This document shows, one piece after another, positions 33,420-44,083 of a stretch of 64,000 nt of DNA. The position numbers and the translations under genes were made by a program. Under the pieces are notes generated by a model. That model had not been told where the DNA came from, did not search any database, and saw only the letters and a program-made list of their open reading frames with translations. This stretch comes from Lolium rigidum (lineage: Eukaryota > Streptophyta > Magnoliopsida > Poales > Poaceae): NCBI RefSeq assembly GCF_022539505.1, contig NC_061510.1, forward strand, positions 273,367,687-273,431,686. The letters run 5' to 3'. Numbering within the stretch: position 1 is the stretch's first letter; each line of letters opens with the position of its first letter.

Positions 33420-36232
33420 TGTACTCCTCTTAGGTTTGCGGGGCGCGGGATCCGCCGGCGGTGACCTCGGTGCCATGCTGCTCGACCCCTGCCGGCTCCG
33501 CCTCCGCGGCCGCGTCCTCTTCCGCCTCCTCGAACCTCCGCGTTGGAACGCCATGGCGACCATGTCGGATCCGCCACTCTTCCGGTCATCGGGGTTTTTG
33601 CGTTTGTGGCCGCTGCTGTTACCGTTATCACGGTTCTGCTTTTGTTGGTGCAGGGGGATTGCTGTAGCTGCGATATCACCGCCTGCGTCGTCATCGGCGG
33701 CAGTGTGATCACTGGCAATGGAGATCATCTCGTCCAAAGTCATTTTGTTGGCGTTGGCCAAACAAGTAAGCTTATGCCTCAGCAGTCCTCCTCTCTGCAG
33801 TCCACCAATGAAGGCGTACATGGCAGTGGTGTGGTCGACGTTTTCGCACTCGTTCCTGCATGCCAACCATCGTGTGAGGAAGTTTCTTGAAGATTCTCCC
33901 TTCTTCTGGATACAAGCTTGTAAGTCGCTTGCCGTGGCAGGTCTTTTGTAGGTGCCCCTGAAGTGTTTCTCGAAAGCGGTCTTCAGGTCAAACCAGCAAA
34001 AGATGGAGTTTTTCTCGAGGTCACTGAGCCAGATCCGGGCTGGGCCTACAAGGTACAACTGGAGCATGCGGCAGGCGATATTAGGGGTTCCTCCGGCGAA
34101 GGTTACTGCATTGTAGTAATCCTCAATCCAGGTATCCGGCCTTTCGGTGCCATCGTAATGCTTCAGGTTTCCGGGTAGCTTGAGGGAGCTCCTTGGCTTT
34201 GGTTCCTCTCGAATCATCCTGCCAAAGCACTTCGGTCCGATGTAGTCGGTTCCGTATTCGTTGAGGCGTTCCCGCGCGTCGCGCGCTACCGTGACGGGGG
34301 ACCGTGCGAGCGAGATCTCCGGCCACCGCCTCCGCCTCCACCTCCGCCGCCACCGCTAGGTGGTGGTGAGGGAGACCTGCGAGGGGGCCGATCCGACCTC
34401 TTGCTTCCGCCTCCAGATTCTAACCTGTGCTGGCTCCGGCTCCTGTGGCTGCCTTCGCCGTGGCGCTGGCTGCCCTGGTCGTTCCGGCTCCGGCGAGGTT
34501 CCGGGTCGCGCTCCTCATTCCGACTCCTCCTAGGCTCGGGCTCACGATCGTTGTTCTGATTCCGGCGAGGTTCCGGCGTGCGCTCCCTGTTCCGGTTTCC
34601 GGAGGGCAGCACGTTGTCGCGGATAACAATTCCACCATGCCTCTGAGGCCTGGTGTTTCCGGCTGGACTACGGCGGCGAGGGGGACGCGGGTAACCATTA
34701 GGCGGAGGAGAGGGGTTGCGGTACTTGTCTCGTCCAGAGTACATTGGATCCTTTCCCTTTCTCGGATCTGACGGTGGCGTCTTTGATGGTACGGGGATCG
34801 GATTTGGATGTTCCCTGGTTTTCCTTCTGCGTTCCGAGGATCCGGTTCGCGATTCGTCATCTCGATGGCGGTTGTCGTGGGCGTCCTTCTGCGCAGTGGA
34901 GATGCAATGCTCCGGGTTAGATTCCAACTTGCGCGAAGTGTCTGCCTTGCTTTGCTGTTTAACCGCTGAAGCGACGAGCGTGCGCAAGTAGTTGATGTCG
35001 ATCTCCTCGTCACTTTTCTTCAGGAGCTCTGCAGCTTTTGTCATATTGTCCTTTGGGGTGGCGAGCGGCTGCTGTTCGGCAGGGGTTGTGAAGGTGATCC
35101 TGCGGGGAGGGATTGCTTCTCTGACGATTCTATCAGCCTCCGCCTGTGCGTAGGTCATTTTCACCTCCCACTCCTTTCTCATACTCTTGACTTGCTCGAG
35201 CGTTGCGGTGATTTCGCGATCCTGTCTTTCAAAGTGATCCATGATCTGTGCAGCTTCTTCCCTCTCATCCAATATAGCAGCTGCGGTGTTGGCAAACTTT
35301 TTGGCTGTGGCCAGCATCTCCTTTCTAGTGGCCTCTAGAGCCTCCGGATCTGCGGCGTCGCCATGGGTTATTGGCTTGTTGAGGACATCTGATTTTGCGA
35401 CCAAATCCATGCGTGCCTGTGCAACTATCTCTTCGGGCGACAGGAGGCTCTCCGAGGAAGGATCCCTACGGGGCCGCTCCCATGACATCGGAGATCCATG
35501 GTGGGATGGCTGGGGGTCGGATTGAGCGCCTGCCTCTTCTGATCCGTTTTCTCCGAGCGCCGCTACAGTTGCGAGTACCTGCTTTGGCTGGGCGGAGTCA
35601 ACTTCAGGCTGGCCGCCGTATCCGAGTTCCGTCACCTTGCGATCAAACTCTGCAGTGTCCATGGACTGGGTGTCTCCGGAGATTGGGCTTAGATTTCCCA
35701 AAATTGACTCTTCAGCCGGAGTTTCGCTTTCTCCGACAGCCTCTTGCTGATCCGGAGCAGCGTTGTTTTCCGGGGCCTCGACCTGCTCGGGACTAGCTCC
35801 GGCTTCATGAGGGGCGGTTCCGGCGGTATGGGCCAAGAAGTGTACGAAGTGACACCTTTGCTTCTCTAACACCTGGGAGACCCGGGCGGATCTGCATTGG
35901 TCTTCCACCGTTACTTCCTGCTCAGGGGCGGATTGGGTGGGTTTTGATTTTTTCAGATCTAAGGCGGAATCTTTGCTAGGAAGTTCCTGCGTCTCAGATC
36001 GGATCTTTGCGACTGCGTCCCGCTCAGCGGCGGTCGCGTCGTTACTTACCAGTGGGTTTCCGTCGGAATCGACGGTTTCCCCGATGAAGATGTGTATGCC
36101 GCCAACTGGGACGATGAAGAGCTTGATGGGGTCGGTTTTAGCCGGAATCCAACACTCATCCGGAGGGACGATCGGCAGATTTCCGGCGTAAAGGACACGC
36201 CCCACCGCGATGGTGTCGTCGTAGCTTCCCAT
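33420..36232 (-). pseudogene. gag of gypsy A, frameshifted
   Basis: It starts MGSYDDTIAVGRVLYAG at 36232, about 40 bp inside the primer-binding site. The first ~650 residues form an N-terminal extension. It includes an acidic Glu/Ala-rich part, a helical region (HFERQDREITATLEQVK) and an Arg/Ser/Glu-rich tail with repeated EPRRSRNEERD-type units and a poly-Gly run near 34330. A frameshift near 34290 separates this from the retrotransposon gag domain (34250-33620: KHYDGTERPDTWIEDYYNAV, LQLYLVGPARIWLSDL, FEKHFRGTYKRP, FIGGLQRGGLLRH). A basic region follows, then HTNRNCKWVNDL, resembling part of a zinc-binding motif, at the border with protease. Confidence 0.85.
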
Positions 36233-36271
36233 GGCGGAACCCTCCCGGTTCCGGCCTCCAGACGCCGCAGG

Positions 36272-36288
36272 CCCCACGGTGGGCGCCA
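36272..36288 (-). other. Primer-binding site of gypsy A
   Basis: On the minus strand it reads tggcgcccaccgtgggg, beginning 2 bp inside the 5' LTR. It is a common plant Ty3/gypsy primer site with TGGCGCC at its start. The primer tRNA species was not determined. Confidence 0.85.
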
Positions 36289-36290
36289 GC

Positions 36291-36849
36291 TGTCGTTGCC
36301 TAATCGACGGTACCTCGGAGGAGGGATCCTCACGAGGGGGAGAAGAAGTAGGGGCCATAGGGCGGAGTGCACACGGGACGGTGGTGCGCGAGTTACCCAG
36401 CCTTCGGAACACCCGCACGATGACGGGGCCTACCGCCGCTTGTCCGGATTATCCGGGCGCTTTCGCGTAGTTACAATGAGTTGTGGTTGTGCCTCTAGGG
36501 CTCCCGGGATCCGGCTTATAAAGGCGCACGGATCTAGGGTTTACATGGAGAGTCCTAGCCGGATTACGTATAGCCTAACTACGGTACAATATCTTGCCGT
36601 GCACGTCACGGATCCGCCTTCCATATACGTCGTATCGGATCCGGGTTCCTCATGGGCCTCCATGGATCCGGGTTACTCCTAATGTCGGTACGGATCCGGC
36701 TTACCGATCCCGGGCTAGACTTCTTCCTTCATGATCAACAAGAATCGGGCCGCCCGATGGGCCACATGCCTCATCACCATCTGTGGGCCACCCGGGCTTG
36801 CCGGATCTAGGTACTGTCGATGGTACACCCATGAAGTATACCCACAACA
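36291..36849 (-). repeat. 5' LTR of gypsy A (right)
   Basis: A 559-bp LTR, partner of 9499-10059, with TG...CA ends. It is followed by the TSD gtttc and by resumption of the interrupted CACTA tandem repeat (tttcctactcatttgtcc). Confidence 0.92.
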
Positions 36850-36854
36850 GTTTC

Positions 36855-38367
36855 CTACTCATTTGTCCTAAAAGTCATAGAACTCCGGACGTGATAGCCA
36901 TGTTTGTGAAGGGTTTTCTAAAATAATTATCATATCCTAATTCCGACTATTGGAGTGGTTACTAGGACACATAAAATGACGCCATGCGGCTCCGCGGGAT
37001 TTTCTGACTTCGTTTAAATTGCCATTTGGCCAAAACGGGTCCCCACGGATGCGGTATGGCCGTACTAGGCGCGCTGGTGCACCCGTTTACCATCGCGCTA
37101 AACGGAAAAAAATTCGCATATAAAGTGATATGTAATAGACCTAAAAACATTTTTCCCGGAATTTATTGAGCGATGGAAAGTGTTGCCCTAGATCAAATCC
37201 GGTCACTTTCCAGCGGATTCGGCGGGACACCGCATGAAGCCGCATGGATTCCCAGATAGGTAGAGCGCACATATGGCATGTGATATGTGGTTCGAAGGTG
37301 GTTTCCTACCACTACGCGGAGGTCTCGCGCAATACTAAAATACGCCCCATGTAGCTGCTTCACAAAAAAAACCGTTTTGGCACCCCGAAAATGAAAAAAC
37401 CATCGCCATGGGTCGGATTGGAAATCCGCTCCCGTGGCCTTGCTTCCCATCCCAGGGACCACACACGTGTCAAATATGGCCTCGTTCCGACAAACTATGC
37501 GATGTCACGGGCCGTTTCCTACTCATTTGCCCTAAAAGCCATAGAACTCCGGACGTGATAGCCCTGTTTGTGAAGGGTTTTCCAAAATAATTGCAGTACC
37601 CTAATTCCGACTTTTGGAGTGGTTACTAGGACACATAAAATGATGCCATGCGGCTTCTTGGGATTTTCTGACTTCGTTTAAATTGCCTGGCTAAAACGGG
37701 CCCCCACGGATATGCGGTACGGCCGTACCGGGCGCGCTAGTGCACCCATTTACCATCGCGCTAAACGAAAAAAAATTCGCACATGAAGTGATATGTCATA
37801 GACCTAAAAACATTTTTTCCGGAATTTATTGAGCGACGGAAAGTGTAGCCCTAGTTCAAATCCGGTCACTTTCCAACGGATTCGGCGGGACACCGCAGGA
37901 AGCCGCATGGATTCCCAGATAGCTAGCGCGCACATATGGCATGTGATATGTGGTGTGAAGGCGGTGTCCTACCACTACGCGGAGGTCCCACGCAATACTA
38001 AAATGCGCGGCATGTAGTTACTTCACACAAAAAAAAACCCGTTTTGGCACCCCGAAAATGAAAAACCATCGCCCATGGGTCGGATTGGAAATCCGCTCCC
38101 GGGGCCTTGCTTCCCATCCCAAGAACCACGCACGTGCTAAATATGGCCTCGTTCCGACAAACTATGCGGTGTCACATGCCGTTTCCTACTCATTTGCCCT
38201 GAAAGCCATATAACTCCGGACTCGATAGTCCTGTTCGTGGAGGGTTTTCCAAATAATTACCATATCCCAATTCCATCTTTTGAAGTGGTTACTAGGACAC
38301 ATAAAATGATGCCATGCGGTTCCGCGAGATTTTCTGACTTTGTTTAAATTGACATCTGACTAAAACG
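36855..38367. repeat. Remaining ~667-bp tandem repeats of CACTA copy 2
   Basis: Landmarks ccaaaacg or ctaaaacg occur at 9002, 37030, 37690 and 38360. Joining 9009-9498 with 36855-37037 gives a first unit of about 673 bp, followed by units of about 660 and 670 bp. These are inverted relative to the array at 1744-3745. The first unit is the one in which gypsy A landed. Confidence 0.88.
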
Positions 38368-38770
38368 GAACCTGGGAACATATAAAAAAGTGATTGAATT
38401 GTTTTTATGTTAACATGGTACTGTACATGATTCAAATATGCTTGATTTTGACATAAACGGATAGAGGATGTTTTTCTGAACAATTTGATACCTCATACGC
38501 ATTTTTCTGACATCATATGAATTAGTTATGATTTTTACAAAATTAGACAAATTTAAAAAATTGCCTACGCCGAGGGTGGCCGTCGGCGTAGCCCTGTCTA
38601 CGACTAGAACCAAAGATATGCCGAGGGCTGCCCTCGGCGTAGACCTCACTACGCTGACGATCGCGCTACGCCGAGGGTCGAAAGGGCAGGCTGGCCTGGC
38701 CGGGCTATACGCCGACGCGGGGCGTCGGCGTAGAGCCTGGCCCTCGACGTAGCCTCCCATTTCTGTAGTG

Positions 38771-39229
38771 TCTCGTGTTTGGCCAAGGATAGCCGGATCC
38801 CGGATAAGATGTATAGGGCGCATTTGGACGAGTGAGGAATGACACCCGTGAGGTAGAGGTGATCGGCCCGCCAGATAAGGTGATTCCTTTCCGGAGGGGG
38901 AAATAACACAAGGGGCGTTGTCAACTGTCAATTATAGTTGCCGCTATCAGGACTCGTTCATGACAAGTTGTCAAGGTTGTATGCGAATGGAGCCAACAAA
39001 CAGGTGGCAACTAGCTGCTGGAGTGGACAGCTCGGGGAAGACGACCGACGACTTATCTTTGTTCGCTACTATTGCTGTCTTCAAATGTAAACACCTGGTT
39101 CCAAATGACCTAGATAACGAAGTTCTTGTTTCAAGTACTGGGCACCTCCAACACTGTAACCCATTTGACCGTGACGCGTTTGTTCGTGTCCGCGCGGATA
39201 AAGAGGAAGTCTCACTGTCACGGTCCATT
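38771..39229. other. Low-copy flank of tandem unit 2
   Basis: It resumes the sequence interrupted at 8150. It aligns with 780-1160 (tggccaaggata versus tggccagggata) and with 46290-46590. It leads into the NAM-associated gene relic. An open frame begins at 38918 and runs into the relic, but its first ~100 codons show no conserved domain to me. Confidence 0.55.
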
Positions 39230-41400
39230 TCGTGGCTTATCTCCTATTTTGACGGTGTGGATCTAGTTCTAGCCCAAAGTGAGGGTAAACCTTTCACCTT
39301 GACGCATTGTTGGAAGGACCTCAAAATATGTCCCAAGTGTCAAGAGAGCTATGCGACCTACAAAAAGTCACAACTTGTAAGAAAGCTGAAAGCATGCCGA
39401 GGATTCAACGGTCATTGATCTTTCTTTTTTTTTGCCTGTAACTACAGCGGGCGTGAGCCAGCCTGAACATATATTCAGTCAAGTTGCCTATGAAGCTTTT
39501 CAGCCTCTACAAGATAGGTTCAAATGAACCAGAGTACACGGGGGTTACAAGAGAGGAGAAGAAAAAGAAAAACACACACCAACAACACACAAGACCGAGG
39601 AGAGAAAAGTGGCCACCCCACAAAACTAGGGGGCAGTTGGCCGATGAGAAAATTCATCGCGACCCAAGCACAGCGATCACAAGGAAGAGTCCTGAGGACA
39701 CACCAGAGGGACAACCCAGCTCGAGGCTCCATTGGAGTAATCGAACGGCTTTGGTCCGCCGAGACCCGAAGAACGACACTGCACCATCGACGTAATCGAA
39801 GGGCCACGCGCATCTGAGACCACACTACGCACCGACACCACCTGTGTCGAGGGTGTCGCCAAAAGGTCGCACGTGGCCGAGACGACGCCACGACGCCTGT
39901 GTGCCACCAGCTGGAGTCGAAAGGCATCACAAAGCAGAGACACGCCCATTGAGCACTCGCACATGGAGCACCCTTGACACGCCAAAGAGCTCCGACAAGG
40001 ACCCGACACCGGAGCCCAGCAACCGGCAAGAAGAAGCCACCACCACCACTGCCACGGCTCACCTCGCACCGGAGAGGAGACCGCACCCATGGCCGCCATC
40101 TGCATCACCATGGGCACACCAGTACAGATAGGACCAGCGTCCTCTGCCACTGATGGCAAGACAGTGGGGCTCAACACCCAGCCACGACGACCCCCCGTGT
40201 GGGGAGCGCGTCACCACCATGGCCGCCACTGCGAAACCACGGCACCCGCCAACCCCAGCGGCTAACCGCTGCAGGTTGATGGCTGAGTAAAGGAAGCGAC
40301 TCTCGCAGCCACAACACCAACCAGCAGTGGCCAGCATATACTGCCGCCAAGACGACCGAAAGCCAACCACCACCGGACCGCCAGAATTGGAGAACTCGTC
40401 GACCCGAACCGGAAGCACCACACCATGTGGAGGCAAACCACAACGGAGACGACAGCTCCGCCCAGCACCATGCTGGCAGGAGCACCGCACAACATCCCTC
40501 CCAAATGCCGGCATAGAGAGGCAGGCCGCTCCAGATCGAGCGCGCCTGGTCTTCAAGGGATCCTCCAAGCATGCCGGCTTGGGAGAAGATAGAGGGCAGC
40601 AGCAGGACCTCCAACACCGCCCGACGCGCCGCCCGACGCGGCCACGCCGGCCGCCACCGCCAAAAACCACCATGGGCCGCCGCCCGGAACCCACCACCAC
40701 CCTCTACGGAGGAAGCCGTCGGAAGAGGCACCACGCGCAGCAGCCACTGCGCGCAGCAGCCACGCCGCCCCTTCTGCCGCCGCCAGCCGCAACCGCCGGA
40801 GAAGGACGCCGGAGCCGGGCCGCCCAGATCCCGCGCACCGGAGGGTGCCCTGCCGCCACCAGGGCTTTGCCCGACGACGCCCACCGGTGGCGGCGAGGGC
40901 GGGGGAGACGGGGAGGCCGGCCTCTCGCCGGATCTGGGGCCCCGGTGCAGCTCGGCTCAGCCGCACGGGGACGGGAGCGAGGGCCAGAACATGTATATTT
41001 CGTATGAGGCGAGCACGATCTTGATGAGGCCCCTAGCAAGGATGTGCCAAATGAGAATCGGGAAGAGAGAAAACGCCAGGAGAAGGAGAAGCAAGCGATG
41101 AACTACATTAACGTACAAAAAATGAAGCGTGACACGGATGAGAGGCCAATGCACGGTAAGGAGCCAAGGAAGTCGAGTCCAATGCGTTGGCAATGTCCAA
41201 GGAAGTTGAGGTCACGCGGAGAAAATTTGAGCTCAAGGTACTCACTAACCGTTATGGCCTAAAGAAAAGGGCTTGGTTTGATAAGAAGGTAAAGATGATC
41301 CAAGATCAACGATTTATGGTGAATGAAAAAATAATTTATCTTTTTGAAAAGGACAAGGGCAGCACAAATAGGTAATGAAACATAACGTATAATTTGTATC
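39230..41400 (+). pseudogene. NAM-associated C-terminal domain gene relic (unit 2), split by a retroposon
   Basis: The first part (39230-39421) encodes WLISYFDGVDLVLAQSEG and PFTLTHCWKDLKICPKCQES. The second part (41017-41400) encodes DLDEAPSKDVPNENREERKR, QEKEKQAMNYINVQKMK, then a basic stretch ending in GLKKRAWFDKKVKMIQ. Together with unit 3 (47940-48330 and 49740-49905) this resembles the NAM-associated domain (PF14303 type) found in plant trihelix-like proteins and in ORF1 of some PIF/Harbinger elements. A retroposon (39423-41016) separates the halves. The N-terminal Myb/trihelix part is not recognisable. It may be a host gene fragment or a transposon-encoded one. Confidence 0.62.
39423..41016 (-). 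mobile_element. GC-rich retroposon inserted in NAM-associated relic, unit 2
   Basis: On the minus strand it starts with a very GC-rich segment (41000-40000). It passes through a less GC-rich 3' part (39700-39450) and ends in a short poly(A) (plus-strand t-run at 39423-39432). It is flanked by gatctt (39417-39422 and 41017-41022); the longer duplication may have decayed. Unit 3 has the uninterrupted target near 48118 (cgatcttgatgagg). Several overlapping GC-rich open frames exist but carry no domain I recognise. It is most like a non-autonomous L1-type retroposon. Confidence 0.62.
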
Positions 41401-41440
41401 CAAAATAGACGGACCCTCCAGTTTCTTCCTTGGAGCGTTA

Positions 41441-43324
41441 GAGCATCTTTAGCCGTCTCCCCAACGAGGCCCCCGGTAGCCATTTTTTCATCCGGACAGC
41501 GAAAAATGACCCAGTTGCGCCCCCGGATCCTCGTTTTTCCCGGATTTGGGCTTTCATCCATCTGGCGAGCCCATGTTATCCCCGGCCCCAGGGCGCGCTC
41601 GGGGAGTCCAGAGGAAACAAAAACGCGGGAAATGTCGAGGAAAGTTCCCGCACGCCTGATGGCCCCGACTTGTTGACAAGAAAGGCCGATCATCGTCCTC
41701 ATCGCATCGTCTTCCGCACGCTGTAAAAGCCTGCCACCGGTCAGTGTTTTCCGGACGCGTAGCATCCACGCGGCGAGTTAATGTCGTCGCCTCGAATTCA
41801 CGCACGGCTCGCTATATTTATCGTGGAACTACCGCGTCTGGCCGCATTCAACACCTCCATCTCCCTTCTCTCCCCAGCCCAGTCTTCTCTCCCCAATCCT
41901 CCTCGAGGAGCAATGGCGGGCTACGACAACCGCGTGGCGAACAACGGCTTCGGCCGGCTTTCTCTACACCAATGGGAGGCAAGGCTTCTCCACATGGCGG
42001 GGTACCCGCACCACCGGACTTCCGCGCGCTAGGAGGATGGCGTCTGACCGCGGGGGGCGTCCCGATCCCGCCGCCGCCAGTGGGAGGCGACACCCTCGAC
42101 GCCGAGATCAACGCTGTGCTCGTCACCCTCAGCGACGAGTAGCACACCGAGCCATGCTTCTTCCCCGAAAACTACAAACGAGAGCTCGCGACATACGATG
42201 GTCCTCCCCCTCCGCCCGCGCGCAACAACGCCGCCGGCCGCCGCTGGTGGAGCGCGCCGGGCCGCGCCCTCGAGAATGTGCTCGCGCACATCAAGGGCAG
42301 CAACTACCCCGTCCTGGGGATGCCGCCACCGGCGGCGGTGCCTTCCATGTCACGCCGACACGGAAGCTTCTGGATACCTCGGCGCATGGCGTCGTCGCCC
42401 TCGTCAGGGTCGGCGTCAAGGTCGACGATGCGCAGCTGCAGATCGGCTCCTCCAGCAGCGACGCCGAGGACGACTGTGAAGAAGGAGCCGGCGTCGCCAC
42501 CGCCGACCAGAGGGCGCAGCTGCGGCGCCCTCGTCATCCGCGAGGGGGTGCGCAGCTCGTCGTCATCGGCGTGCGGCCGCAAGAGGTAGCCGAAGAAGGA
42601 GGACGCAGCGGCGGCAGCTGCGTCTGACCTCGCCGCCGAGGAGGCCGCGCGGGCGGAGGACGCGGTGGTCCGCGAGGCGATCGCGAGGTCCCTCTAAGAC
42701 CTCGTCCCCGCCGACAACGCCCTACCGATGGACGCGGCGCTCGCCTGGTCCAGGCAGGACTGGGAGAGGGGGGAGGCGGAGCAGCAGCGGCGGCTGCTGG
42801 ATCTGCCCGCCGTGAGGCGCCGCGCCGCCGCGGCCGCACCCGCCAGAGGCGCGCCGCTCAGCAAGCCGGAGGACTCCAGCGAGGATGAGTGGTATAAGCC
42901 GACGCCATCAGCCATGCCTCAGTGACCCTAGGCGGGGGTCCATCCGTTGGGCTCCCGGCCAGAGCAACCAGCAAGCGCCGCCACCGCAAGACGGCGGCGA
43001 CTCCGACGACGACGACGACAGCGACTACATGGCGTTCTACAACCATTTCGGCATGTAGAACGCCATGTTTGAAGTTTAGTTTATGTTTTCCTCTGGCCGA
43101 ATTCAAATATATTACGAACTCGGTCTATGTATGTAAGAACTCGTCTATATATATTAAATATCTCTAAATTTCGCCTAAGTTTGATCATTTTTCATCTATT
43201 TATGTTTGAATTCAAATATATTCGGTCTCTCCGGGCTCGCTGCTTGAAAAATGAGCTTTCCTAGCCGAATTTTACAAAATAGGACCGGATTTCGGACTGG
43301 ATAGCCCAACGGCTGGAGGTGCAC
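41441..43324 (+). mobile_element. PIF/Harbinger-like element with coding relic (unit 2)
   Basis: A 1884-bp segment flanked by the 3-bp TSD tta (41438-41440, 43325-43327). It has imperfect inverted ends, gagcatctttagccgt and (complement) gtgcacctccagccgt, typical of PIF/Harbinger. No DDE transposase frame is visible. The interior is a GC-rich decayed gene-like region (41913-43058). Confidence 0.75.
41913..43058 (+). pseudogene. Decayed ORF within the PIF/Harbinger-like element
   Basis: It starts MAGYDNRVANNGFGRL. A frameshift near 42000 leads to a frame reading GGWRLTAGGVPIPPPP, then a TAG (42140), EPCFFPENYKRELATYDG, WWSAPGRALENVLAHIKGSN and a Ser/Pro-rich part. Stops at 42587 and 42695 follow, then DAALAWSRQDWERGEAEQQR, SKPEDSSEDEWYKPTPSAMP, and after another shift an acidic tail, DSDYMAFYNHFGM. 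I recall many Triticeae predicted proteins with this organisation and acidic ...HFGM end, without known function. Dead in this copy. Confidence 0.55.
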
Positions 43325-43431
43325 TTAGTATCTTGCTATCTGCTATAACATTGGTTGTTTCGTTTGCGACGTAGGCACGTGAGCACAAAAGGACACGGAA
43401 AACCCCTCACGGCCATGGGTTCACTTCACAC

Positions 43432-44083
43432 TAGGGTTGAAAACGAAACGGAAACGGACGGAAACATGCTTTATCGTTTTTGTTTCCCTCTATCTTGTCG
43501 GAATCGAAAATGGAATCGGAATCCCCGGAAACGAATATGAAAACGAAAATCATCGGATATGAATACGAAACGGATACGTAGCGGATACGTTACGAAAACG
43601 AATATTTGCCACAACACAATGCGGCATGATACCTTGGTTTGTAGACCAAAAGACACACATAAAGAAAAACACAATAAAACAAGATATAACACTTAACTTC
43701 AACAAGCGAAAATTCACATAAAGTAACTCACATAGTTTAACAGCTACATGCACATGCAATTATACAGAGTGATTAGGGTTAGAGTACTTAGTGGACTTGA
43801 TCCGTGGCCAAGCCTGATTTCATGTGTAAATGTAGGTCTGCTAAATGCACGGGCTTTTTTAAGGTATATTTCCGGAAACTTTTCGTATTTATTTTTCCGG
43901 AATTTCCTCTGCCGTTTCCGTTTCCGTCGGAAAGGGCTCCGTCGTTTTCTTTTCCGCTTCCGTTTATGCTTTTGCCGTTTCCGTTTCGTTTCCTCAAAAT
44001 GCCACTTCCTTTTCCGTATTTGGCCCTTCAATTTCTTTTTCTTCAGAAACGGACGGAAAGTTTCCGTTTCGTTTTCAACCCTA
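43432..44083. mobile_element. Non-autonomous hAT element (652 bp)
   Basis: Perfect 8-bp TSD cttcacac (43424-43431, 44084-44091). The ends tagggttgaaaacgaaacgg and its complement ccgtttcgttttcaaccct(a) form a long inverted repeat. The interior is rich in gaaacgga-type repeats on the left and their complements on the right, so it could fold back. The empty site is intact in tandem copy 1 (near 1258) and copy 3 (near 51258). The overlapping open frames on both strands are side products of the purine/pyrimidine-rich repeats. Confidence 0.92.

Larger units (their letters stand above)
9499..36849 (-). mobile_element. Gypsy element A: Tat/Retand-type LTR retrotransposon
   Basis: A 27,351-bp Ty3/gypsy element (about 12.8 kb without its nested passengers) with ends tgtcgttgcc...cccacaaca and a perfect 5-bp TSD, gtttc (9494-9498, 36850-36854). 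The LTRs are 9499-10059 and 36291-36849. The order on the minus strand is primer-binding site, gag, protease, reverse transcriptase, RNase H, a second RNase H and integrase. A long 3' region carries an antisense spliced gene on the plus strand. The second RNase H and the antisense gene point to the Tat lineage. All sense coding parts carry stops or frameshifts, so this copy is dead. It sits inside CACTA copy 2 and hosts element B. Confidence 0.93.
8150..38770 (-). mobile_element. Non-autonomous CACTA transposon, copy 2, split by nested elements
   Basis: It begins cactacaggaatgg at 8150 and ends catttctgtagtg at 38770. It is flanked by tca and tct, a 3-bp target with one mismatch. Subterminal ctacgccgaggg-like motifs fill 8160-8450 and 38570-38760. 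It is inverted relative to copy 1: its left end matches copy 1 from 4599 down to about 3750, and its right end matches copy 1 from 1330 upward. Removing gypsy element A (27,351 bp) and one 5-bp TSD leaves about 3265 bp, against 3270 bp for copy 1. It also has three ~667-bp repeats and a 5S-like segment, and no transposase. Confidence 0.92.

Noticed and set aside
33120..33890. Plus-strand frames opposite gypsy A gag-pol
   Set aside because: Shadows of the minus-strand gag-pol coding sequence.
39520..41100. Many long open frames on both strands
   Set aside because: GC-rich retroposon with few stop codons in any frame; no conserved domains and frames overlap extensively.
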